Shown in pieces: positions 8,958 through 17,723 of a stretch of 64,000 bases of DNA (position 1 is its first letter; each line of letters begins with the position of its first letter). Made by a program: the position numbers and the translations under genes. This stretch comes from JAWKNZ01 sp041391425. Its GTDB lineage: Bacteria > Bdellovibrionota_B > Oligoflexia > Oligoflexales > JAWKNZ01. The DNA lies in NCBI GenBank assembly GCA_041391425.1, contig JAWKNZ010000006.1, forward strand, positions 287,082-351,081, in the 5' to 3' direction. Below the pieces are notes generated by a model. It saw only the letters and a list, made by a program, of their open reading frames with translations. It did not search any database and was not told the origin of the DNA.

Positions 8958-9702
8958 TTAGACTTTCAAGAATTTCTGATTTTACTTCTTCTGAGAATGC
9001 CATGATAATATCCATCGCATACTGTTTGCTTTGTGGGTTGATGGCATTGTCTATGTGGCGTATTTTTTCCCATGGTTGTTTGGCGCCAATAATTTTGTCG
9101 GAGACAGAAATACGGCCTGTGCGTAATCCTGAGTCATCGCTCCAACCAATGTAAACATCGTCGTCCTCGAGCTGCCAGGCCTTAAGTTTTCCATATTTGT
9201 TATTGTACCATAATGATAAACTAGTAGATTCATTTCCTTGAAACTCCTCTTTTACTAGAGAGTTATTGGCTTCGTCAGTTCGGTTGACTTTTTTCAAAGA
9301 TTGTCCGATTTCTAACGGTTGGATAATTCTGGCTAGAAACGTTTTTATCCTTGCATCTGTTTCTGAAATTTCAAATCCAACGAATTGCTTTGCTTTCCAT
9401 GTGACCTTAGCTTCGAGCTCATATATCTCGTCGAGATATCTTAGGCGACAGTGATAAATATCTCCAATCTTAAGGCGTTCAAACCCGCGGGGGGAAACTT
9501 CTGTTGAAAAGCCAGTTTCTGAGATGTCACGCACTAGTAAGATATCTTGCTCATTCATTAAAGCCAGATGTTTATTGTCGATATTATATCTTTCATATAT
9601 CCGTCTATTGCGCTTTCGCCTTGTTGATGGTGCTGTTACCTGCGAATCACTTTCATTAGCTTGCGCAGACAGTAGACGGTTTATTAGAAACAATTTGAAC
9701 AT
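8950..9702 (-). CDS. PilZ-domain protein (cyclic-di-GMP receptor)
   Basis: 250 residues. The c-di-GMP signature is complete: RRIYER near residues 33-38 and DISETGF near 59-65, followed by the PilZ barrel to about residue 130. Binding of c-di-GMP is therefore likely, in contrast to the degenerate receiver cluster at 3-5 kb. Residues ~160-250 are a second region of unknown fold (LWYNNKYGKLKAWQL). The protein has no signal peptide and is presumably cytoplasmic. It is co-transcribed with the small charged gene downstream. Confidence 0.88.
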   Translation of the reverse strand: MFKLFLINRLLSAQANESDSQVTAPSTRRKRNRRIYERYNIDNKHLALMNEQDILLVRDISETGFSTEVSPRGFERLKIGDIYHCRLRYLDEIYELEAKVTWKAKQFVGFEISETDARIKTFLARIIQPLEIGQSLKKVNRTDEANNSLVKEEFQGNESTSLSLWYNNKYGKLKAWQLEDDDVYIGWSDDSGLRTGRISVSDKIIGAKQPWEKIRHIDNAINPQSKQYAMDIIMAFSEEVKSEILESLSE

Positions 9703-10031
9703 TGAAAGCCCTGTCTATGATTACATCGTTTCTATTATTGCATATCTATAAAGCAATCTCCATTTTTTTAATCATAAGCTACTGATTTTATAATGAAAAA
9801 ATTGCCTATTGGTGGTTTATTAAGGACTAATAAGGGGATTATAATATATGAAATGATAGATAAAACCTGCGATTTTATCGGATACTAAAATATTTCTTTT
9901 TATTATTTTATGAGGGTAGATGAGTCGTGAAATGCTATAACCTAATTTAGGTTGCAGCTGCAATTTCTGCTTTAGATAAGACTCACATAGGTAGGAGTTT
10001 TATTTTGTTTTGATCTATGGAGACTCTGTTG

Positions 10032-11456
10032 ATGGCTTCTGAAAAAAAAGAGAAATTAAATAAGAACGAGATTGATAAGATCAAGTCTTCAACATTGTCG
10101 CGAGGTCTTTCCGTATTAGGGATGACAGTTGCGACAGGTGCAAAATATGTCAGCTATAAATTTGGGGAGGCTTTTTCTAATCGTGAAGAAAAAAATCCTC
10201 GCCTTCACAATTTTTTATCTGAGCAGGCTAACTTCTTGGTAAAGGAGTTTGGAAAACTGAAGGGCAGCTTTATGAAAGTTGGTCAGATGCTATCGACATA
10301 CGGTGAATATTATTTGCCCCCTGAAGTCAATGGGATTTTAAAAAGGCTGCAAGCGGAATCAGCGCCAGTGAGCTGGAATACAATGAGGCGTGTCATAGAG
10401 AAAAACCTTGGTGCTGAGATTTATGAGCAGTTGGATATCTGTGATGAACCAATTTCCGCCGCTTCGATGGGACAGGTGTACCGTGCCGTTCGAAGATCCG
10501 ATGGCAAAGTATTGGCATTGAAAGTGCAATATCCTGGAGTTGATAAAGCTATTGATAATGATTTAAAGGCCATAAAATCTATACTCACCTTATCTAAGCT
10601 AGTTCCCATAGGACCTGAGTTTAACGAAATTTTTAATGAAGTGCGTATGATGTTGCGCAATGAAACGGATTACGGGAGGGAACTAGAGCAGATTAAAACT
10701 TTTCAAAATTTACTAGCGGATGATCCAAGGTTTATTATACCTGAGGTGTTTCCTGAATATTCAACAAAGCGAATTCTTTGTATGAGCTTCGAAGAGGGAG
10801 TATCAATGCATGATGGACGCTTGCTCGAGCTTAGTCAGTTGCGTCGAAACAAACTTGGTGTAGCGATTATGGATCTGATGTTTAAAGAAATGTTTATCTG
10901 GCGTATGGTTCAGACAGACTGTCACTTTGGTAACTTTAAAATTAAGATCGATGAAGGTGTGGATGGGGAAGATATAGATAGAATTGTATTGTTTGATTTT
11001 GGGGCGATTAGAAAATTTCCCAAAAGATATATGGAACCATTTGCAAAGTTGGTATATGCGGCATTGCATAGAGATGCCGAAGGAATAGTCCAATTGGGTG
11101 TGAAATTAGGTTTTTTGCGGGAGACAGACTCGCAAACGCAATTGGACTTATTTGTTGACCTCTGCTACGCAGCTATTATTCCATTTGATGAATGTTATGC
11201 TAGTCCTAGCCTTGATGGCGCTGATTCTGGAGATAATCCATACCTATGGGGTAAAACAGATTTGATTAATGCCCTGTCAAATATGGCTCGTGATGCAGTA
11301 TTTGCTTTTAAATTTAGGGCTCCTCCTCGAGAAACTGTGTTTCTTAACCGCAAGATGGTGGGCACATATTTTTTCTTGCGAAAAATTAACTTTGAATTTG
11401 GGCCGCGTAAATTGCTGCTATCTCATTTGCAAGAAGATAAAACGAGTGGTTCATAA
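10032..11456 (+). CDS. ABC1/AarF/UbiB family atypical kinase
   Basis: Member of the UbiB/COQ8 protein-kinase-like family, often linked to quinone synthesis or lipid handling. The diagnostic KxGQ motif is present (GSFMKVGQML), as are the nucleotide-binding SAASMGQVYRA, the lysine strand LALKVQYPG, the catalytic-loop segment TDCHFGNF and the metal-binding LFDFGAIRKF. I choose the ATG at 10032 because GGAG lies 9 bases before it; an ATG at 10017 would add five residues. The stop is four bases before hemW, so the two are probably one operon. The substrate is unknown. Confidence 0.9.
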   Translation: MASEKKEKLNKNEIDKIKSSTLSRGLSVLGMTVATGAKYVSYKFGEAFSNREEKNPRLHNFLSEQANFLVKEFGKLKGSFMKVGQMLSTYGEYYLPPEVNGILKRLQAESAPVSWNTMRRVIEKNLGAEIYEQLDICDEPISAASMGQVYRAVRRSDGKVLALKVQYPGVDKAIDNDLKAIKSILTLSKLVPIGPEFNEIFNEVRMMLRNETDYGRELEQIKTFQNLLADDPRFIIPEVFPEYSTKRILCMSFEEGVSMHDGRLLELSQLRRNKLGVAIMDLMFKEMFIWRMVQTDCHFGNFKIKIDEGVDGEDIDRIVLFDFGAIRKFPKRYMEPFAKLVYAALHRDAEGIVQLGVKLGFLRETDSQTQLDLFVDLCYAAIIPFDECYASPSLDGADSGDNPYLWGKTDLINALSNMARDAVFAFKFRAPPRETVFLNRKMVGTYFFLRKINFEFGPRKLLLSHLQEDKTSGS

Positions 11457-11459
11457 TAG

Positions 11460-12686
11460 ATGTCACAGAAAAATGATAATATTGATAATAAGCTTGGGTT
11501 ATACTTTCATATACCGTTTTGTGATAATCTTTGTCACTATTGTGATTTTGCTAAGACAGCAAATTGGAACTCTTCCCTAACTGATAAATATTTTGTTTTA
11601 TTAGAAGAGCATTTAAAATTTTGGATACACTACCTTCAAGAATCCAGAAATGCATTTGAATTTACATCTGTTTTCTTTGGTGGCGGGACGCCGGGATTAT
11701 TCGCTGATGAGATGAAGCCATTATTTGAGGCTTTTTTACCAATGATGCAAGAAGGCTGTGAGGTTTCTCTTGAGGCAAATCCGAACAATATTAGTGAAGA
11801 AAAGTTATTAAAATGGCATGAACTTGGCATTACGAGAATTTCTCTTGGAATTCAAACATTTGATAATAGTGGTTTGAATGTGTTAAAGAGGGATCATGAT
11901 CATATAAGTGCATTGAAAGCTTTGGAGTTGCTTAGAAACTTTGGAAAATTTTCTGTTAACTTGGATTTAATTTATGGATGGCCTGGTCAAAGTTTAAATT
12001 CTTGGATGACTGATATTAAGCGGGCTATCGACTCTGGTATTCAGCATATTAGTTTGTACAACTTGATATATGAAAAACGAACTCCTTTGGGAAGGAGATT
12101 TTTCCGCGGTGCCGTTACTAATTCACCGAATGAAGAGCAAGAAGTAGAGTTTTATGAGCATGCTCGCCGAGAATTAGCAATAAATGGATTTATTCACGAA
12201 GAAGTTTCTAATTGGTGTAAAGATGGTCATACTTGTGAACATAATTGGCTATATTGGCAGGATGGTTCCTATGTAGGAGTCGGCTCGGGTGCTCATGGTT
12301 ATTTGGTACTAGATGACTTGAAGATTGGTCTTAGGTATAGTTATCCACGTAATGAACGTTTTTTTACAACGCCTGTCAAAACGAGATCTCCTGCAGCTTC
12401 ATCCGAAATGCTTTTAGAGCAGTTGGAGGTAGAAAATCGAGACGATGATTCGTGGTTATTGGAGTACGTTGGCTGTGCTTTAAGGAGTGTTAGAGGAGTA
12501 GATTTGAAGAGAATTGGACAAAAGATTGGACGCATTTTTAGACCAACTCCGATTATTGCCCATGCTTTAAAAAATGGATCTTTAAAAATTGATAGTGAAT
12601 CTATTTTAACTCTAGCTCCCTCTGAATGGATTCGAGAAACTCATTGGAGTTTGGCTGTTTCCGAGTGTTTTTTATCTGAACCTTAG
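11460..12686 (+). CDS. hemW: Radical SAM protein of the HemW / HemN-like family
   Basis: 408 residues. The radical-SAM CX3CX2C motif is C21-C25-C28, followed by GGGTP at ~74-78, the ESANP-type segment (SLEANPNN) and GIQTFD. The C-terminal HemN-like domain is present. HemW proteins bind heme and are thought to act as heme chaperones, whereas true oxygen-independent coproporphyrinogen oxidase has a longer N-terminus; this protein fits HemW. It starts four bases after the UbiB-like gene. Confidence 0.9.
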   Translation: MSQKNDNIDNKLGLYFHIPFCDNLCHYCDFAKTANWNSSLTDKYFVLLEEHLKFWIHYLQESRNAFEFTSVFFGGGTPGLFADEMKPLFEAFLPMMQEGCEVSLEANPNNISEEKLLKWHELGITRISLGIQTFDNSGLNVLKRDHDHISALKALELLRNFGKFSVNLDLIYGWPGQSLNSWMTDIKRAIDSGIQHISLYNLIYEKRTPLGRRFFRGAVTNSPNEEQEVEFYEHARRELAINGFIHEEVSNWCKDGHTCEHNWLYWQDGSYVGVGSGAHGYLVLDDLKIGLRYSYPRNERFFTTPVKTRSPAASSEMLLEQLEVENRDDDSWLLEYVGCALRSVRGVDLKRIGQKIGRIFRPTPIIAHALKNGSLKIDSESILTLAPSEWIRETHWSLAVSECFLSEP

Positions 12687-12722
12687 TTCGTTTCTTAAGA
12701 GGGGGAAAAGAAACATTTCTGT

Positions 12723-12904
12723 CTAGTGTGTTGACGTTTCATTTTCGTAGCGAGAGACAAATACTTGAAAGTCGCAGGTAGAAAGGGTTTCAAAATTACC
12801 GGAGGTGTACTAAATGTACATTGAGGATAATTTTTGAAACCCTGACAACGCTGTGACTCAAGGATTTGGCTCGTAGTAGGAAATGAAACGTCAACACGCC
12901 CTAG
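12723..12904. mobile_element. Palindromic insertion element, family P2, copy 1
   Basis: A ~174-bp imperfect palindrome between CTAG direct repeats (12723-12726 and 12901-12904). The outermost exact inverted repeats are GTGTTGACGTTTCAT and its complement (12728 and 12897), 170 bp apart. The interior contains GTAC-N4-GTACA near the axis, so a transcript could fold into one long hairpin. A second copy lies in opposite orientation at 31.3 kb. It follows the hemW stop and may end transcription between the convergent hemW and antiporter genes. Confidence 0.75.
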
Positions 12905-12925
12905 TTATCTGCGGTTTTTTTTTGC

Positions 12926-13945
12926 TTATCGAGTGTAAAACAGAGTTATTGCATATATCGTACATAAAACGGCACCAAGCCATCTACTGAGTTTGCCTCT
13001 TGAAAACAAAATACCAAGTCTGAAAGCAATTAGGACTCCAAGCATTGCTGGAAAGTAGCGGGTAAAAAACTCTGGGTCGACAGCGAGGCCTTGCGGAGTG
13101 ACCGAAGCGGCTGCTCCCGCGACTAAAAGTACATTTAAAATGTCTGCACCTATTACATTACCGACTGCAATTTGCCCATGTCCTTTGCGAACTGCTGAGA
13201 TTACTGTTACCAATTCGGGTAAAGAAGTACCGAATGCGACAACAGTTGCAGCAATGGCACTTTGAGAGATGGACATACGCAATGCGATTTCTGAAGCACT
13301 TGTAACTAGTATTTGAGAAGATAATCCTAGGAATATAATGGCAATCAAGGCTATGAGTATTTGTAGGGATAGAGGCTTTGAATGACTCGCTTCTTCTTCA
13401 TTATTTTGTTCTTCGTTTTCATTTTCATTTGCCCACTTTAAGCTTGCCATCATATAAAAACCAAGTAACACCATGAAGAAAAGACCGGTGTTTCTTGTCA
13501 TAACTCCACCTGCAGTAAAGGCACTGGCTGGGTTTTCGACTGGGATGCAGACGATGATTAAAAGGACAGCTGCAAATAGTTGAACCCAGCCTTGTCTATT
13601 CACGATTTTTCTGTCTATGGGAATTTGTCTTATTAAGCAGGCAATGCCCATTATCAAGCCAGTGTCGCATATAATCGAGCCTACGGCATTGCCCATAGCT
13701 AGTCCTGGCTTTCCTTGTATGGCAGAGATTACAGATACAATTACCTCAGGAAATGTTGTGCCTAAACTTACAATTGTCGCGCCTACTATTAGAGAAGGAA
13801 TCCCCCAGCGGAGAGAGAGCTCAACAGCGATATCGACTAAGGCATCAGCGGACTTTCCCAAAATAGCAATTGAGGCGGCGAGGGTGATAATTAATATAGG
13901 CCAGCTAGCTAAGGTTGCTACTTCATGCAGATATTCTTCGAACAA
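12926..13945 (-). CDS. Ca2+:cation antiporter (CaCA superfamily, YrbG-like)
   Basis: Inner-membrane exchanger of 339 residues with about ten membrane segments. Both alpha repeats are clear: GATIVSLGTTFPEVIV...GNAVGSI in the first half and ATVVAFGTSLPELVT...GNVIGADI in the second, each with the acidic residue of the ion site. A short acidic loop (NENENEEQNNEEE) separates the halves, as in bacterial YrbG-type proteins. The gene is convergent with hemW. Whether the driving ion is Na+ or H+ cannot be told. Confidence 0.93.
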   Translation of the reverse strand: MFEEYLHEVATLASWPILIITLAASIAILGKSADALVDIAVELSLRWGIPSLIVGATIVSLGTTFPEVIVSVISAIQGKPGLAMGNAVGSIICDTGLIMGIACLIRQIPIDRKIVNRQGWVQLFAAVLLIIVCIPVENPASAFTAGGVMTRNTGLFFMVLLGFYMMASLKWANENENEEQNNEEEASHSKPLSLQILIALIAIIFLGLSSQILVTSASEIALRMSISQSAIAATVVAFGTSLPELVTVISAVRKGHGQIAVGNVIGADILNVLLVAGAAASVTPQGLAVDPEFFTRYFPAMLGVLIAFRLGILFSRGKLSRWLGAVLCTIYAITLFYTR

Positions 13946-14044
13946 GGTGTAAGGTCCCCAATTAAGAAGGTTGAGTTCTCGCCAGTATACGGTCCGATCG
14001 CATTATGCTTTTTTTTCTTCAGGATATCCAGTTGTTATTCTATT

Positions 14045-14157
14045 AAGGAGCAAAAACCTATCATACTGCGTTACGCCGAAAAAACATTCGTCGCTGTACT
14101 AAGGTACTATCTCCTCATTTTTTAGGCAAGCCTTGTCTGATAGGCTTTGCTCCCCTT
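14045..14157. repeat. Palindromic intergenic element, family P3
   Basis: Imperfect inverted repeat of ~19-20 bases (AAGG..AGCAAA..CCTATCA and its complement) closing a ~113-bp unit with a GTAC-N4-GTAC core followed by CTCC. It lies in the divergent gap between the antiporter and the gamma-glutamylation operon. No target duplication is evident. Confidence 0.55.
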
Positions 14158-14324
14158 AAATATGTCGTAAAGTGCTTAACCATAAATAGCTTAAAAAATG
14201 CACCGGAGCGACAATGGCAGTGCATATATTTTAACGTTATGGATTTCGATTTTCTCTGCTTGTGTTTTAAGGCACAATGGCCTCAAAGTTATTTGTATAG
14301 CAGAAACCCCAGAAGGAGAATGCC

Positions 14325-15698
14325 GTGGTGACAGAGGTTGGTGCTTCTTATGAAAAAATACTGGCTGAAATTGATGATTCAGGTGCTAAGAAAATTAAAG
14401 TCGCGATAGCTGATTTAGATGGTATTTTACGTGGCAAATTTATTCATATTAAGAAATTTAAGTCTGCGCTTAAAAATGGATTTGGCTTTTGTAATGTGGT
14501 TTTTGGTTGGGATAGTTCGGATGTTTGTTATGACAATGTTTCCTATACAGGGTGGCATACGGGATATCCCGATGCTGATGTTCGCCTTGATTTGTCGAGC
14601 TGTAGGCGGATTCCGTGGGATGAAGAAAATTGGTTTTTCTTAGGTGATTTTGTCCAAGCGGATGGCTCGCCTCTAGCGGTTTGTCCTAGGCAGTTATTAA
14701 AAAGGGTTTTGAAGATTAGTGACACAATGGGCTATAAACCTAGAGTTGGCTGTGAGTTTGAATGGTTTAACTTTGATGAAACGCCGGCCAGCTTGGCTCA
14801 GAAAGACTTTTCAACGGTTACTCCTCTGACTCCGGGCATGTACGGGTATTCGCTTTTACGTTCAGGAATGCGCCGTGATTTTTTCAATGACTTAATAGAT
14901 ATGATGGAAGATTACGAGATTCCTTTAGAAGGATTGCACACCGAGACTGGGCCTGGAGTTTATGAAGCAGCTATTTGTAACTCCGATGCATTAGAAGCTG
15001 CTGATAGAGCCATCTTGTTCAAAGCAGGGGTTAAGGAGATTGCTCATTTACATGGGATTGTCGCTTCATTTATGGCACGTTGGAATGCCTCATTGCCTGG
15101 CTGTAGTGGCCATATTCATCAAAGCATTGAAGATGGTCAGGGTAAAAACTTATTTTTTGACTCTGGTGATAAATATAATATGAGTGCTACTTTTCGTAGC
15201 TATCTTGCCGGACAAATTAAATTTTTACCAGAATTGACATTAATGTTAGCTCCTACGGTCAATAGCTATAAACGTTTGGTGGAAGGGTATTGGGCTCCTA
15301 CTAGGGCCAATTGGTCGATAGATAATAGAACTTGTGCTTTGAGGGTTATCGCGACTAAAGAGTCTGCCACTAGAGTTGAAGTGCGAGTCCCAGGAGCAGA
15401 TATGAATCCATATTTGGGGGTGGCTGCTACTTTGGCAGCTGGTTTGAGCGGTGTAAAAAACCATTTGACTTTAGGGCAAGAAATGGTGACTGGCAGTGGT
15501 TATAAAGACGAGAAATCGCAAAAGCTTCCAACTAATATGCTGGATGCCATAAAAATGTTTAGAGAATCGGAGTTGGCGAAAGAATGGTTTGGCGAAACAT
15601 TTGTCCAGCATTATGCCGCAAGTCGTGAGTGGGAGTGGCAACAAAGTCAAAAGGTCGTAACGGATTGGGAATTAAAGCGGTATTTTGAAATAATTTAA
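14325..15698 (+). CDS. Glutamine-synthetase-like gamma-glutamyl ligase (PuuA/GlnA4 type)
   Basis: 457 residues of the glutamine synthetase fold, in the branch that joins glutamate to amines. Visible motifs are CEFEWF (glutamate/metal site), HTETGPGVYEAAI, SGHIHQSI (metal histidine), NRTCALRVI and RVEVRVPGADMNPYLG with the ADANPYL-type segment typical of PuuA relatives. The start is GTG at 14325 after AAGGAG; a 3-codon ATG ORF at 14320 overlaps it and is probably fortuitous. It is the first gene of an operon with alcohol dehydrogenase, gamma-Glu hydrolase and aldehyde dehydrogenase, which argues for a catabolic amine or amino-alcohol substrate rather than ammonia assimilation. Confidence 0.9.
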   Translation: MVTEVGASYEKILAEIDDSGAKKIKVAIADLDGILRGKFIHIKKFKSALKNGFGFCNVVFGWDSSDVCYDNVSYTGWHTGYPDADVRLDLSSCRRIPWDEENWFFLGDFVQADGSPLAVCPRQLLKRVLKISDTMGYKPRVGCEFEWFNFDETPASLAQKDFSTVTPLTPGMYGYSLLRSGMRRDFFNDLIDMMEDYEIPLEGLHTETGPGVYEAAICNSDALEAADRAILFKAGVKEIAHLHGIVASFMARWNASLPGCSGHIHQSIEDGQGKNLFFDSGDKYNMSATFRSYLAGQIKFLPELTLMLAPTVNSYKRLVEGYWAPTRANWSIDNRTCALRVIATKESATRVEVRVPGADMNPYLGVAATLAAGLSGVKNHLTLGQEMVTGSGYKDEKSQKLPTNMLDAIKMFRESELAKEWFGETFVQHYAASREWEWQQSQKVVTDWELKRYFEII

Positions 15699-15731
15699 AT
15701 GTTCTACCTGCCTTCAGTATAAGGAGTGTGT

Positions 15732-16931
15732 ATGCAGGCTTTACAAAATTTGCAAAAGGGGAGCTTTCGTTTTCCTACAAAAATTAGATTTGGTGTGAAG
15801 GAAGCTGAAAATATTTCTATGGTATTGAGAGAAAATGGAAAAGCACGGCCACTTTTTGTTACTGATGCAGGCTTGGCTGCGACTGATCTCTTTCAAAAAA
15901 TTGTTCGCGATGCTGAAAAAAGCGGTCTTAAGGTTTCGGTTTACTCTGATGCCCGGGGAAACCCTGTTAAAGGTCATGTTGATGCAGGAGTTTCAGCTTT
16001 TAAAGCTCACCAAGCAGATTCGTTGGTTATTGTGGGTGGAGGTTGTGCCTTGGATGTCGGCAAGGCTATTGCTTTGATGGCTTATCATCCAGGTGATTTA
16101 TTTCAGTATGAGGATGATATGCCCGGTGCTTTGCCTGTTGATCAGGAGATACCATTTATGTTGGCTTTGCCTACAACTGCCGGGACGGGTAGTGAAGTGG
16201 GTGCGAGTTCAGTCATATCAGACGATCATACTCACGCAAAAAAAATTATTTACTCTCCTAGACTAACTCCGCATGAAGTTATTGCAGACCCAGAGCTGAC
16301 GGTCGGTTTGCCTGTACACATAACTGCAGCAACAGGTATGGATGCGTTGACTCATAATATAGAAGCTTATTTAGCCAAGAATTACCATCCCATGTGTGAT
16401 GGTATTGCTTTAGAAGGGATAAGGCTTGTTTTTAAATATTTGCATAGAGCTGTAGAAACCCCAAATGATTTGGAGGCTCGTGGCGGAATGTTAATGGCGT
16501 CTATGATGGGGGCAGTTGCTTTCCAAAAAGGTCTTGGAGTCACCCATTCATGCGCACACGCATTGTCAACGTGTTATGATACCCATCATGGCTTAGCTAA
16601 TGCATTGATGTTAGATGCGTGCTTAAGGTTTAATTTAGAGGTAGTGCCTGATCGATTTGCCACAATGGCAAAAGTAGTGGGGTCTATGGAAACATTTTTA
16701 GAGGCAGGTAGAAGTACGGAAAAAGAGCTGGGGCTTGTTTTTATAAAAAATATTAGAGACTTAAAACGTTCTTTGGAAATACCTACAAACTTAGCCGTCA
16801 TTTGTAGCCAGGTGACTGATAATTTATTAGATGTAGCGGTTAGTGATTCTTGCCATCTTAATAATCCTAGGCCATGTAGTCGCGAAGATTTTCATTCTTT
16901 ATTTTTAGAAGCGATCAAGGGAGATGAATAA
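15732..16931 (+). CDS. Iron-containing alcohol dehydrogenase
   Basis: Group III (iron-type) NAD(P)-dependent alcohol dehydrogenase, ~399 residues. The nucleotide motif is GGGCALDVGKA and the metal site includes GVTHSCAHALS and DTHHGLANA. The start is the ATG at 15732, five bases after AAGGAG; a GTG at 15726 overlaps that ribosome-binding site. The stop TAA shares its last base with the ATG of the next gene. In standard putrescine glutamylation this step belongs to the oxidase PuuB, which is absent here. An alcohol dehydrogenase in its place fits oxidation of a gamma-glutamyl-amino-alcohol to its aldehyde. Confidence 0.92.
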   Translation: MQALQNLQKGSFRFPTKIRFGVKEAENISMVLRENGKARPLFVTDAGLAATDLFQKIVRDAEKSGLKVSVYSDARGNPVKGHVDAGVSAFKAHQADSLVIVGGGCALDVGKAIALMAYHPGDLFQYEDDMPGALPVDQEIPFMLALPTTAGTGSEVGASSVISDDHTHAKKIIYSPRLTPHEVIADPELTVGLPVHITAATGMDALTHNIEAYLAKNYHPMCDGIALEGIRLVFKYLHRAVETPNDLEARGGMLMASMMGAVAFQKGLGVTHSCAHALSTCYDTHHGLANALMLDACLRFNLEVVPDRFATMAKVVGSMETFLEAGRSTEKELGLVFIKNIRDLKRSLEIPTNLAVICSQVTDNLLDVAVSDSCHLNNPRPCSREDFHSLFLEAIKGDE

Positions 16932-17710
16932 TGACGGCTGTCAAAATTGGTATGTCCTCGTGTATTTTTCATGCTGATCCGCAGCGAGATATTTTTAAAG
17001 GTAAGACGCTTCTATATTTGGAAGAATCAATGGCACATTATGCAATGTCTCAGGGGGCTTTGGTGTATATGATCCCTACTGTGCATCAGAATTCCAAAGT
17101 TGCTGTTAAAGATTTGGTTGCTGGAATTGATGGATTGCTTTTACAAGGTGGTGTTGATGTCAGCCCTCTTAGCTATGGTGAGGATCCATTAGATCCCGCT
17201 TGGCGTGGGGATAAAGTTCGAGATGATTATGAAATTGCTTTGTTGAGAGCATGCCTAGAACAAAATAAGCCAGTATTTGGGATATGCCGAGGGTTACAGT
17301 TAATGAATGTAGCCTTTGGTGGTACACTTTTTCAGGATATTCAGACACAAAACCCTAGTGCGTTACTTCATAGAAATTGGGATATTTACGATAAAAATTT
17401 TCATCAAATTGATTTTGTTGAAAATGGTTATCTTGCAGGCCTTTACCCTGATGTAAAAACGACAACTATTAATAGTGTCCATCATCAAGCAATTAAAGAT
17501 TTAGGGGAAAACTTGCAAATTGAGGCCCTATCTAGTGAAGATAACATTATCGAGGCAATTAAATTAAAGCAAAATAATGATGATGACCCATGGTGTTTAG
17601 CGGTCCAATGGCATCCTGAATTTCAAGACTTGGCTGATAAGTCATTGTTAAATCCAGAGGTATTAATGGCAGAGTTTTGTACGCAGGTTGTAAAAAGAGC
17701 AAAAATTTAG
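16931..17710 (+). CDS. puuD: Gamma-glutamyl amide hydrolase, class I glutamine amidotransferase-like (peptidase C26)
   Basis: 259 residues. The catalytic triad is visible: nucleophile C119 in GICRG, then H228 and E230 in QWHPE, with the oxyanion GG of LLQGGVDVSP. This is the PuuD family, which releases glutamate from gamma-glutamyl compounds such as gamma-Glu-GABA. It is translationally coupled to the preceding dehydrogenase through a one-base TAATG overlap. The exact amide cleaved depends on the pathway substrate, which I infer to be a gamma-glutamyl amino acid. Confidence 0.9.
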   Translation: MTAVKIGMSSCIFHADPQRDIFKGKTLLYLEESMAHYAMSQGALVYMIPTVHQNSKVAVKDLVAGIDGLLLQGGVDVSPLSYGEDPLDPAWRGDKVRDDYEIALLRACLEQNKPVFGICRGLQLMNVAFGGTLFQDIQTQNPSALLHRNWDIYDKNFHQIDFVENGYLAGLYPDVKTTTINSVHHQAIKDLGENLQIEALSSEDNIIEAIKLKQNNDDDPWCLAVQWHPEFQDLADKSLLNPEVLMAEFCTQVVKRAKI

Positions 17711-17723
17711 GAGTGGAAATTTT

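Noticed and set aside
14320..14331. Three-codon leader peptide (ATG CCG TGG TGA) before the ligase gene
   Set aside because: Only one base from the ribosome-binding site and too short to judge; more likely chance.
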